Source: Asterochloris sp. CNOR1
Lineage: Eukaryota; Chlorophyta; Trebouxiophyceae; Trebouxiales; Trebouxiaceae
Assembly (NCBI GenBank): GCA_963969365.1
Contig: OZ017748.1
Coordinates: 2,663,001 to 2,727,000 of the forward strand
Length of the DNA stretch: 64,000 bases
Reading direction: 5' to 3'
Shown: positions 37,107-47,438 of the stretch, piece by piece
How the letters are laid out: each line of letters opens with the position of its first letter
Numbering within the stretch: the first letter of the stretch is position 1
Translations under genes and position numbers: made by a program
The notes under the pieces: model-generated
What the model saw: the letters and a program-made list of their open reading frames with translations, nothing else
The model's database searches: none
What the model was told of the DNA's origin: nothing

Positions 37107-40100
37107 TCAGTAGGCTTCACGGTCATGGCGCTCTGCAAAGTTTCTCACAGCCTTCTTCAGGTGCCTGCCATGGTTGCTCCCAAGCAGATCATTACCACAG
37201 ATGTCGCCAGCCCCTGTGACTGCTTCAGTACTCGCCCCCTCCAGCAGGCCAGCCCAAAGGCGATGCACAGCCTGGGCCTCACCAGGTGCCAGCAGTCCTG
37301 CATGGCAGGCACCAGAAATGCGATTACGGCCTTAGTGCTGACAAAGACCTCCAGGTGTGCCCAAGCTCGCATACTCACCTGATGGCAGGCTGATGAGGGC
37401 CTGGTGCAGCCATGAGCTGAGCTTGTTAAAGGTCAAGTCTTGGGCTGTCAGAGTGGCCAGATCCAGCAGGATGGCTGCCACCCGGTGCACCTTGGCCAGG
37501 GGCGACACCCCGAGCAGAGCGCCCACCAGGCCCTGCAAGATGTTAGGGCCGTCCCGCCCTAGCTGAAGTATCATAGCTGCCTTGGCGCTGCTTGGTGGCA
37601 TGCACGCCCCTGCAGTGGCAAAAGGGGATGAGCTGGTTGCTTGGCCTCATGGCCTGGCATCACTGGCAGTCTGCAGGTGCAGCACCACAAGTGCCAGCCT
37701 GTCAAGACGGTCACCAAGCTGCCTGTCTGCTGGCTCATGACAGTTGACTCAGCAAGCACTCAGCAAGGCAGCTGCGCATGACAGAATGCTCCTGCCTCAC
37801 CCACAACCGCTGCCAGACACTGCAGCGCTGCGGCCGCCAGGTCCTTGTGATTGCACGCCGCGCACGCTGCCGCCCGCAGCATGCCCAGCCCCAGCAGTGG
37901 TGGCATGGCCCCACCCAAAGCACCAGCTTCCTCTAGGGCAGGCAACTCCTTGGCCACAGCTGCAGTGAGGTGCATGACCTCCTGCACGGCAGGGTCCAGG
38001 ATCTTGGATCTTGTAGGCTAGGCAGACTCGGCTGTGTCCTGCTTCTGGTCATGCTTGCAAGGAGAGGTGAGCGATGCCGGGATCCAGCAGGAGGGTGAGC
38101 CTAAGGGTGCAGCTGGCAAGCTGCGAAGATGTGCCAGCATGACTGGCACCGCCTCAAGCACTGCTTGATTGAAGCCTCCCACACAAAGAACGAATAGTCC
38201 CGATCCACATGCAGTGTAGTCTGTAGCAGTCACCATGGCAGGCTCAGGATCAGCATCAGCCTGGGCTGCACTGGCCAGCCTGGCCTCCACTGGCGCCGAG
38301 TCCACAGCAGTCAGCGCCCGCAGCAGCGCCCCAAGCTGTGGGGCCATGCCCGGCTGGTGTTGCAGCACCTGCTGCAGAGCCACTATGAGAGCCCTGCAGA
38401 AGCTGGTGGTGCCCCGTTGGGGGTCGGCCGTGGCAGCTGCGGCCACATGGGCAAAAGAGTCCAGGGCAGGGCCAAAGGTCTTGATGTCTGTGCGCATGGC
38501 GGCTGCACAGCACTGGGCAGCCAGGTCTGCGCTGATGGCAAAGTTCAGCACGGCATGAGCCAAGTCAGGCCATATCAGCACCAGCTGCAGCACTGCGGGG
38601 TGGGACAGGGGCTCGCTGTGCCTGCAATGGGACAGTGGGAAGGGCTGAGGGTGCTGTGACATGGAGCTGGCAGATGGGCTCCATTGGCACCACCAGGTCA
38701 GGCTGGGGAACTCGAGACAGCACTGAGATCCTTGCTCCGCCAGCTGCGACAAGCTCTGCCAGAGTTGTGGTGCACCCAGACAGTGCTCCAGGCTCAGGTT
38801 CTGACAGGCGCTGAACTGGTGCCTTATGCTGGCTGGACTGCACTCACCCTGCAGCTGCGGCCAGGCGCCAGCTTGTGATGAACCCCAGAAGATCCAGCAA
38901 CCGCTTCAGCTGCTGCTCCACTGTTGCTGCTGCCTTGAAGAGCATTGCAGCGTCCTGCTGCTGGTGCCAGTGCAGCAGCTGCTGCAGGGCAGGGGCCAGC
39001 GGATGGACCAAGTGGGCCACAGCTTCCTGGCGGTTGGGCTGGGCGGGCGGGCTAGCTGCAATGCAGCTGATGCAGTGCGCTGCCGCTATGGTCAGGTGCC
39101 GCTCGACCTGCAGGCAAGCAGCCCCCACGTGGGGAGTTAGTGGCCGCCTTCCAGCAATCAACACATGTGCATGGTGTGGGAGGCTCAGCAACCCTAACTA
39201 CCACATGCCCAGCTGGAGAAACAGTCCTCTGCTGCTCTGCACATCTGCTGTGTTGCGTGCACCCACCTCTGGATCCGTTGCAGTCTGCACCAGATTGTCC
39301 AGCGCAGAAATCACAGCGCCAGAGATGGGAACATCGCTGGTCAGTGCAGCTTCGCACAGGTTACTCATTGTCTCAGCAGCCGTCACTGCCAGCGTCTCCT
39401 GGGAAAGCATAGCATCGCACTCACGCAGCAGCCACATCAGCATGTCCTGCAGGCAAGGGAGTGTTCAAGTTGGCGCTTCAGATCAGCAGCTTCAGATCAA
39501 CAGCTGAGGTGGGGCGGTCTCATGACGGAAAGGCAGCTGTTGGGTGGCGGGCAGGACGAACCACAGGGAGCAGCAGCTCTGCAGAGCTGAACTGCTGCAG
39601 TGAGCGTGATGGTGATGGCAAGCTTCCTTGCCAGAATGCGACATGGATAAGCACAAGATCGTGTCTGCAAGGCAGGGTGTTCACCTGGGCTGCCGTGCCC
39701 TGGCGCACGCGGTGCTGGATGAGGGAGGGGCCCAGGTCACGCAGCAGCAGCAGCGTCTGCAGGCGCATCTGCCTGTCCCCCTCGCTGGCTGGTGCAGGGA
39801 GCTGCATGATCCTTTCGATCAAGGAAGTGAGCTGCTGCGCAACCTCAGCCCCAGAAGCTCCCTGTGCCGAGTCTGCGGCCCCACGCTCGATGACTTCTGC
39901 TAACTCGCCTTGAGCAGCATTGATGGCTAGCAGAGCTGCCTGCAGGTGTGGCACTCTGAGCTGAGGGAGCTGCTGGCCTCACTCTGGATTGCAGGAGCCG
40001 TCTTCAGGCAGGCGTCGCTTGACAGCAGCCAGGGGACCACAAGACTGAAGCAGACAATGGCATGACTAATTGATGTTACTGACCTGCAGCTTGTCCAGGC

Positions 40101-42357
40101 TGGGCTGTGCCCCCTCGCCGCTGCTGACAAACTGCAGCACAAAATGCAGGTAGGCCACAGGCTTCAGCACCACACACGCGCCAGCCAGTGCCTCTGCTGC
40201 TGCAGCCGTGGGGGCAGCCAGAGGCGAGGGCACGCATCTGTTCTCACTGGCCGACCACACAGGCTGGAGGTTGACCAGCAGCTGCTGCAGTAGTCCACTG
40301 TACAGTGCAGCCAGCGGGTGCTGAACTTTGTCCTGCACGCTGCAGCACAGCACAATGTTGCAACAGGTGCCTCTTGGCGGAACAGCTTTGAGGTCGCACA
40401 ATCCAATTTGAGCTTACCTCAGTCCCCTTGCGGGCGGAGGAGGGGGCAGTTCGCTGGCGTACTCAGCAGCATGGGCTAGCATGCCACACAGCTGCAGGGC
40501 AGCTGAGGCCACCACAGTTCCTGATGTCTGCAGGCATGGGAACCTGGTTCAGGTTCAGCTGCGCAGGGCACCAGCTTGCAGCCTGCAGACCAGTCTCACC
40601 GGCTCCTCATCAGCTGATGCTGGAATGGCTGCACAGGCCAGCAGCCCTTGTCTGAAAAGGTTACCCTGCAGGCGCACCCCAGATCAGCAGACAGGTGCGC
40701 AACGGCAGACAAGATTGCGGCAGAGCGGTCTCCACCTGCTCTGTCTGTGACCTCAGCAGCTCCTCATGGCCCTCAGCAAAGCTGCAAAAGAGGCTGCACA
40801 GCCCCTCAGCCTGATCAAGGCGTCCCTGCTCTGAAGCCTGCAGCAGCCCAGCAGTGGCCTCTTAGCACATGTCATCACAAGAAGAGTAACGCCCAGGCAT
40901 CTGTTTCAGCAGCACTTTAGGCAGCCTGCACTCTGCCTCCCATCACCCTGATCTGCCCAGCAAACTGGCAGCTATTTTTGGCAGCAGTTCCCTGCGGGAT
41001 CAGCGGAGTGCACCTGCTGAGCAGCTTGAGGCAGCTGCAGGGCCAGCTGCTGCAGCTCTGCATCCAGGTTGTGGCCAGCATACTCCACCACATCAGCCAG
41101 GACGTGGATCCCCGTCATTGCCAGCTCTGCAGGCAGGCATCAGGCTTGTTGAAGGAAGCACACTGCCTAGCATTGCAGCAGCAACTTGCAGGCAGGCATG
41201 CAGCATCTCAGCAGTAACAAGCTGCAGCCAGGCAACAGGTCATCATCAGTTTTTAGCATTGACAGCCGACAACATGCAAGCTGCAGCAGACACAGCAGCC
41301 TGCACAGCGGGAGTGCCCTGCCCTCCCACCTTCATCTTGATTGCTCAGCAAGTTGGCTGCTTGGTACATGAGGGCACTTGTCTGCTGGGCATTCAGCTCC
41401 TGCAGGGTGCCAATCCTGACCCAGGCTCCAAAGCACTCCAGGATGAGGGCAATGCCTCTGGTTGTGCTTGAGGCCACCGAGTCCGGGGTCAGTTGCTGCA
41501 GGTGGGCCATGACCAGGCTGCCCCAATTGCGGATCTGCAGCGCAGCATGGGACATCACCAGCAGCAGTGCTTTGAGTGTTCCACAGGCATGGGCTGCTGT
41601 CTGTAAAGCTGTGCAGGGACTTTGCATGCTCAGCAGGCCAATTCCGGTGCCTGGCATAGATCAGCCAGCAGACAGGACACAGCCTGGTACGAAACTGCAA
41701 TGACACACCCTGTCTATCTGATTGGCTTGCCACTCTGAGGCCAGGTCTGGGGACCTCAGGCGCCTGTAGACAGCATCCCCTGGCTCCTCTGGCAGCACTG
41801 TCAGCAGCTGCAGGAAGCTGCGGGGGCTGAGTTGCTGGCCTGCAGCGCACACCTGGCGTCGGGAAAGCAGGTGCAAACTGAAGCTGTGCAAGCTTTGTTT
41901 AGGAGGCTCACTGAGTGTCTTCAGCACATCAGTCCAGATCTCTGCCTGCACAATCAGGGAGGCCAGCGCAAGGCACAGCTGAATGACAACAGCAGCCATC
42001 TGTTCTGCTGAGTGCTGGTTGATGTAGGTGACCAGGCTGTTGCCCAGCTCCTGGCGCTGATAGTCATTGAGCGCAGCCAGCTGACGCTGAGTCTTTCTGC
42101 GCAGAGTCTGGGCAGCGAAGAAGTGCACCTGGAGCTCCTCGCCCGGATAGGCAAGCAGCTGGCTGCACACCTGCAGCAGGGTGATCTTGCAGGGAGGCAT
42201 GCCTGCTGGGCTTCATCAGCATTCAGCTGACCTGCCAGGCCTCATCCGTCCTCTGGAAGTCTGCGAGGCCAGACTCTGTGCTTCTGATCTGTTTTGAGGA
42301 AGCCCCTGGCTGATGTAAATTCCGCAGGTGGGCCTTGACACCTTCTGTGGTGGCCAT
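37107..42357 (-). CDS. Importin-beta family receptor, transportin-SR (TNPO3/MOS14)-like
   Basis: HEAT-repeat nuclear import receptor; this subfamily carries SR splicing factors into the nucleus. ATG 42357 opens MATTEGVKAHLRNLHQPG, then LADFQRTDEAWQVCSQLL typical of the importin-beta N-terminal domain. FFAAQTLRRKTQRQLAAL, ALASLIVQAEIWTDVLKTL and FLQLLTVLPEEPGD match the TNPO3/importin-13 group, as does ALILECFGAWVRIGTLQEL. Later alpha-helical exons (SLIERIMQLPAP, MRLQTLLLLRDLGPSLIQH, HRVAAILLDLATLTAQDL, SSWLHQALISLPSG) form further HEAT repeats. The last exon ends GRHLKKAVRNFAERHDREAY (stop 37107-37109). About 20 exons; several middle ones are set only by helix pattern. Its promoter is shared with uL24m. 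Confidence 0.83.
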
Positions 42358-42423
42358 GCTCCCCAGTGCCAGGCATGGTCAAAGCTAAATTTAGGTCAGC
42401 TCTTCCAGTCCTCTGTCGCCAAC
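42358..42423. promoter_or_regulatory. 66-bp divergent promoter, importin / uL24m
   Basis: Only 66 bp separate the importin ATG (42357, minus) from the uL24m ATG (42424, plus). Both 5' UTRs and core promoter elements must fit here or extend into coding sequence. No TATA box; an AT-richer AAGCTAAATTTAGG lies at about 42381-42394. Confidence 0.6.
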
Positions 42424-43365
42424 ATGGGGCCGCATCGCAAAGCTTTGAAAGCCATGTTTGAGCGTGACAAATGGAAGATCCTTCGAGGGGACACCGTCAT
42501 GATTTTGGCTGGCAGGGACAAGGGGCAGCTGGGGACGGTCAGGAAGGTGATCAGGGATCCCAAGTACCCCAGGGTGCTGGTGGAGGGCAGAAACCTGGTG
42601 GGTGCTGGCATGCCATGTTTTGTGTCATCATGGACAAGCACCTCAACACACAGCTACATGCAGAACAAAAAGCATGTCAAGAGGAATGCTGAGGAGCAGA
42701 CTGGCGGCATCATCAACATCGAGGTCAGTGTGGCTGCTGCAGAGGTCACAGAGTGTTTCAGGCTGAGCTGTGAGGACAACTTGCCTAAATGCAGGCCCCC
42801 ATTCACTACTCAAATGTCTCCCTCGTGGCCCAGAATAATACTGGCAAGCAGGTCCCTGTCAGGGCAGCCTGGGCGTGGCTAGAGGATGGCAGCAAGGTCA
42901 GCCTCTGCTTGCTACTGGTAATGAACTTTGTGCACTGTCAAGCAAAGGCTAGAGGATGGCAGCAAGGTCAGCCTCAGCTTATGAGTGGCATCCACATGTG
43001 CTGTTTAGCAGGCAGCGGCACCTGACGTCTGCTTGCAGGTGCGGGTGGCACGGGGCAAGGACGTTCCAGAGGCAGTGATCGTCAAGCCGGCAGCTGTGCT
43101 GAGCAACACCAAGCCCACCAGGACAGCTGCAGGGCCCAGGGACACCCCCTACACATTGGCCACCGCCGCCACGTACTCCCCTGCTGAGCAGCCTGCCCCT
43201 CTCTCGGAGGCCATCGTCCAGCGGCTGACAGAGCTGGCAGTAGGGGACACCAGAGAGGATAAGCTCACAAAGCTGGGCCACACCACCAGGCACCGCAGGA
43301 CAGCCCTGTGGGGCTGGCAGGGATTTGCAGCCGCTGGCAAGACGGGACAGCCATCCAGACAGTGA
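42424..43365 (+). CDS. Mitochondrial large-subunit ribosomal protein uL24
   Basis: Assembly-initiator rRNA-binding protein of the mitoribosome. Four exons give about 223 aa. Exon 1 (42424-42597) begins MGPHRKALKAMFERDKWKIL and carries the KOW motif RGDTVMILAGRDKGQLGTV. Exon 2 is NKKHVKRNAEEQTGGIINIE; exon 3 APIHYSNVSLVAQNNTGKQV ... WLEDGSK; exon 4 VRVARGKDVPEAV ... TRTAAGPRDTPYTL. WLEDGSKVRVARG followed by GPRDTP is typical of the plant mitochondrial paralogue rather than plastid or cytosolic L24/L26. The tail beyond GPRDTP is about 75 residues and unlike anything I recognise. The last intron contains a 29-bp copy of the exon 3 end. Stop at 43363-43365. Confidence 0.9.
42877..42975 (+). repeat. 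Perfect 29-bp direct repeat copying the exon 3 end and 5' splice site of uL24m
   Basis: 42877-42905 spans the end of exon 3 and the start of the intron (GGATGGCAGCAAG|GTCAGC). 42947-42975, 70 bp downstream, is identical over 29 bp. The intron therefore contains a second, perfect 5' splice site with its exonic context. Confidence 0.9.
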
Positions 43366-43456
43366 CAAGTGCGCTCTCAAGCTGACCACTCCCCTTGCAG
43401 TGCTTAGGGTGCATGCCCACAAATTAATTCATTTCGTTGCCCTGCTCTGATTTTGC

Positions 43457-43461
43457 TGTAA
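43457..43461 (+). terminator. TGTAA poly(A) signal of uL24m
   Basis: TGTAA lies 92 nt after the uL24m stop codon, the usual distance for chlorophyte genes. Confidence 0.6.
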
Positions 43462-43716
43462 ATCAGTCACTCTGTGAATTTGCTGGAGCTCTGTCCCTTT
43501 GCAGCCTGACACCTTGGTTTCAGGTCAGCAGGGTGGGCTGTCTGCCTCCTGGGGAATGATTGTCCCTTCCCTGTGGACCACACAAGTGCTTCTGAAGGTT
43601 TCGAGCAGATGATCAGTGTGAAGCCATCTGCAGAATGATGTCTTTCGAAACGTGCGCGAGCATGCACATGTTGCTATTTGATTTCGTTGGAAATAACCCT
43701 TTGCCCATACAGAAAA

Positions 43717-43820
43717 GGGCTTGTGGCGCAGTGGATAGAGTGTTTGTGCACGTCCTTCGCGTCTGTTTCCGAGGTTGGTCAAGTAGCAGGCGGTCGCAGG
43801 TTCGATCCCTGCCAAGCTCG
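43717..43820 (+). tRNA. tRNA-like sequence (pseudo-tRNA, SINE head or intron-containing tRNA)
   Basis: The 5' strand GGGCTTG pairs over 7 positions with CAAGCTC near the 3' end (one G-T). An A box (TGGCGCAGTGG, 43724-43734), a B box (GGTTCGATCCC, 43799-43809) and a perfect T arm (GCAGG-TTCGATC-CCTGC) are present. Total length is 104 nt, about 30 more than a plain tRNA. The D stem is imperfect (GCGC against GAGT) and I cannot fold a convincing anticodon arm, so no isotype is assigned. It may be a degraded tRNA, a tRNA-derived SINE, or a tRNA with an intron. Confidence 0.45.
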
Positions 43821-44297
43821 TTATTTTGAACATGACTTTATTCTGCTTCCATGATACCCGCCCTCATCAGGGGACTCACCTAGGACATGCTCAGGTACAT
43901 CACTGACAATGCCTTTGTCGCTGCGCACAGAGGAGCCCGGGCAACCTCTCACAGCACCATGTGTCGAGTCTCGACTTCAGAGGACTGTCCTTGCTGTCTG
44001 GGATGATGCACACTGACAAGTTTGCTTGCATGATGGAGAGCAAAAGGCAAAGTCACCATGCGCCGCAATAGCCTGCACATCACCAAGTTCAGAGACCTGC
44101 TAAGCCGCTGCAAGCAGGCACTTGAGTGGATCATGAGGCTCCTCAACTCCTCTGGCAGCTTGCCTTTTCCAGGGGTCTCCATCACAAGGTTGTGTGAGGA
44201 CATCTGTTGTACTGCAGATTGGACGCACATACAAGGCGCAGAAGGCACAAAGCGCAGAAGGACCATGAGTCAAATCAGACTTGAAATTCAAAGTCAG

Positions 44298-47241
44298 TCA
44301 GGACTGCCCAAACAGGATGCCCTGCAAGAGGGCGACAGCATTGAGCTGGCTGAGGTCATCCATCAAGATCAGCAGTTCGGACTTGGTCTCTGTCTTTAGG
44401 ATCATGTGGCGCCGACAACAAATTACCGCCACGGCCAACAAGGGCAGTGGCAGGAGGCTATCAAACCCAACGATTCTGTCCCAGAGTAGGAGGACCTGCT
44501 CCACGTCCAGGTGGCCCACAAAGGCGTTCACAATCCAGGGGAGGCCCAGCTCGAGCAGGGGGCAGCCCAGCTTCTGAAGATGGGCGCAGACCTCGGGCTC
44601 CACGTCCTGCCAGCAGGACTGCAACAGCTCACGATGGACATCGGAGCTTTGCATCAGTGGTCGCCTTCCCACACAAGCAGTGCTCACCGGCAGAAGGTGC
44701 ACAGCACAATTCAGAGCGGATCACCCCTGCCTGGGAGTCTGTAGAGGCCCCATTAATCACTTTCCCTAAACAGGAAGCCAGAGCTCACCATGAGCAGGTG
44801 CTGGAAGAGAGCACACAGAGAGATCAGGGTCGCATGCTGGCCGCCGGTGCCGTCGATGCTGTGCAGCCGGCACCAGAAGCGCCGGTACAGCGCCAGGAGC
44901 ATGCGGCCGCAATCTGATGGGTCCGCATACAGGTAGCAGAGTGGCGCGGCATAGTTTATAAAGCCCCTGCACACGTGTACACACCTCGGCCCAAAAGCTC
45001 ATGCACAAACAGGCAATCGGTCTTGCCCTGAGAGGCGCACGCCCCCATGCTCAACCTAGTCCAGGCAGCTCCTCAGCTGCATGCAAACAACCCTTAGCAC
45101 CTGCTGGGCAGCAGACCCGCTGGTGGGTAGGTGCCCCCCCGAGCAGCCTCAGTGACGCCAATCAGGCTAGGGAAAGGTTTCTGCAGGCAGGCCTCGGCCA
45201 CCCCAGGTTGGCGGCTGGTGGCCAGCAGCACTGCTCGTAAGTTTTCCTCAAACAGGAAGAAGTCTGCGTGACCACTGAGGCGATTCAAGTCCACCTCCAC
45301 CTGCGGGCATGGTGGATTTCTTGGAAACCAGTGATGGAGTCTGCTGCTTGGTACGGCAGAAGATGTGCTTGCAGAGGTGCAGCTGACCAGGCGATCGTAG
45401 CATGGTGGAGGTCGACGCCGATAATGTCATGGTCTCAAAGAGACAGGGCAGAGGCTAAGCAGACTAAGGGCCCTTGTGCACCTCACCAGCAGGTCGGTGA
45501 GCAGTTCACACTGCTCCACTTGCTGGCAGAGCTCCTCAAACCCCCGCCTGTGGCGATCAGTGAGGGGCTGCAGGCCCAGCGCGGCGCGCCACATTGCGGG
45601 GCGCTGGGAGGGCAGGCACCCCGTGCACAGCGTGGCCCTGCGTCGCAGTGAAGGCCCTCGGTCGGCCTGCTCTGCAGCCCACAGCAGAGACCATGACGAG
45701 GAGCCGTGGTGCACCCCACCTGCAGGCTGGTATGCTGCTATCCTGGAGCACTCTCTGTCCTGCCTCCAGCCTGTCCTGCTTGAACCAGCCATGGAGGATG
45801 TCATCCAGGCCAACCTGCAGCACACGCACGAGATCTCGACAGCATGCCGATTGCTTTTTTTGCAGCCTCAGAGGGCACAGCTTCAATGCAGGGCAAAGAT
45901 GCGTGCCTGCAGACTTTGCCAGGCACCTAGACCGCGCTGCTCGCTCATCAGACTTCGCGCCAACAGCCCCACCTGCCGGGAGGATGCCCGCAGCGCCCCA
46001 AAGAAGCGCTGCAGCCAACCCCAGGACAGCCAGTCCTCATCCTGTGTGCCAGCATCGGGAGCAGCCGGCTGTTGCCATCCTGACGCGTGTCCATCAGCTG
46101 CGCCTGGCAGCCCCTTCGACACTGCCCCAACTGCCAGCCCGCCAGCCAGGGCTGCCAGCTCTGCAGCATCTTGCGCTGCAGTCTTCTGCTGGGCACGCTC
46201 CACAGCTGCAGCCTGTGCAGCAATAATGGTGACCCAGCTGCTGGTCAGCAGGGTGTGCACCAGGCTGAGGAGGTCTGCTGAGCTGTAGATACACTCCCCG
46301 TGCAGGGCACCCCAGCGCGGGTTGATGTAGGGAGAGGTGGCGCTGCCAATGCGCTGGGAGGGGCTCAGCCCTGGGTCACCCTGCAACCCCTGCAGCTCTG
46401 CAACCTGGCTGGCGCTGCGCTGCTGGCTGGCCAGGGGGACCGCTGCCTTTGCCCTGCAGCAGCAGCAGCTGGGGGTCAGCAGGGGCGGCTGCAGCGGCAA
46501 TGCTCCCGGCCAGCGCCACCGAGCATTGCTCTCTGGTCTCTGCCAGCTCCAGCACTCGCAGCTTGCATGCCGAGCACAGCGCCTGCCTCCAGTGCTCCAG
46601 GCAGTCCCGGGCCTCCTCTCAGTCGTTGGGACTCAGGCGAACGAGGTGTTTGCTCTTCCCAGCAAAGCACTCTGCAGCACCTGCCTCAAGTATTCCAGGC
46701 GCTCTGTGATCAGGCGCTGCCAGGCCTGCCGGGCCTTCTGCAGGTCGTAGTGGCTCAGACCCTGCAGCTGGCACCCACCCTTGGCATCACCAGCTGCATG
46801 CTGCAGGCCAGCCAGTGCCTGTGGCAGTGGCAGCTCTGCCAGCCTCTGCTGCACCACGAAGGCGGCATTCCTAATATAGGTTGCATGGTGTGTCTCAGCC
46901 TGCACGGGGACAGTCTCCGCTGTGAGCCAGAAATGCCAGCACACAATGCCAGAACCAGCACTATACCAGGTGTTGCCTGATGAGCTTGCCAATGTCCTCA
47001 GTCTGCCCTGCAAAGCCTTTCACGTGTGCCTGCAGCATCCAGGGGGCTTGGCTGCTGCGCACCCCATCACAATGCTCTCTGATCTGCTTCAGTAACCCAC
47101 CTTGGCTGCACCCCTGATGGCCTGCAATTTGCCTGTGTCATCCTGCTGCAGCCTGGCGAGCACGATGGGCACCAGCCTCTGGAGGTTCACAGGAGGGTCG
47201 TTTGCAGTCATGATCATGGCTTGCATGAGGCAGCCTGCCAT
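44298..47241 (-). CDS. TBC domain protein, TBC1D19-like
   Basis: Member of the Rab GTPase-activating TBC family; the TBC1D19 subgroup has no settled Rab target. A candidate start at 47241 gives MAGCLMQAMIMTANDPPVNL. The N-terminal half is helical (RALQGRLRTLASS, EYLRQVLQSALLG, PYINPRWGALHGECIYSSAD). The TBC domain begins LPSQRPAMWRAALGL and continues DIIGVDLHHATIAWS, HADFFLFEENLRAVLLATS, GGTYPPAGLLPSRGFINYAA with PLCYLYADP, RMLLALYRRFWCRLHSIDG, LGLPWIVNAFVGHLDVEQVL and LLLWDRIVGFDSLL, ending LLQGILFGQS (stop 44298). The PPxGxxPxxGF..Y.APLCxLY block is specific to TBC1D19. The usual IxxDxxR and YxQ catalytic fingers are not present in recognisable form. Exon edges in 45.4-46.6 kb are approximate. 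Confidence 0.82.
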
Positions 47242-47269
47242 GCGGTCAAAGGTTTGACCAGCAAATCCA

Positions 47270-47297
47270 CTCAGCTCAAGGAGCTCAGCTCAAGGAG
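47270..47297 (+). repeat. Tandem 14-bp repeat in TBC1D19/CNOT9 divergent region
   Basis: CTCAGCTCAAGGAG occurs twice back to back (47270-47283, 47284-47297) in the 197-bp divergent region between the two start codons. It may be a duplicated promoter element or simple slippage. Confidence 0.6.
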
Positions 47298-47413
47298 AAG
47301 CTCTCGACCACAACTTCAAGACATTGACAGTCAACGTTAGTCGTTTGGAGCGCAGCAGCCTGCCAAGTCCCACACCAACCTCCTCATTTGGTCAACAAAC
47401 AGCTGACGGAGCA

Positions 47414-47431
47414 ATGCGGCGGCCCAGTTAA
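47414..47431 (+). promoter_or_regulatory. Minimal upstream ORF before CNOT9
   Basis: ATG-CGG-CGG-CCC-AGT-TAA encodes MRRPS and ends 7 nt before the CNOT9 ATG at 47439. If it is in the mRNA leader it could damp or reset initiation at the main start. Confidence 0.4.
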
Positions 47432-47438
47432 CGCCTGC

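Larger units (their letters stand above)
43366..44297. other. 3' intergenic region, uL24m / TBC1D19-like
   Basis: 932 bp between convergent stops. It holds the uL24m 3' UTR with TGTAA at 43457-43461, a tRNA-like element at 43717-43820 and, towards 44297, the 3' UTR of the minus-strand TBC gene. No other coding segment is supported. Confidence 0.55.

Noticed and set aside
43525-43833. Minus-strand ORF containing LAGIEPATACYLT
   Set aside because: This peptide is the familiar false translation of the reverse strand of a tRNA T arm; it supports the tRNA-like element, not a protein.
45476-46288. 270-codon plus-strand ORF
   Set aside because: It is antisense to TBC1D19-like exons, with no recognisable domain and a Cys/Ser/Ala-rich composition typical of shadows.
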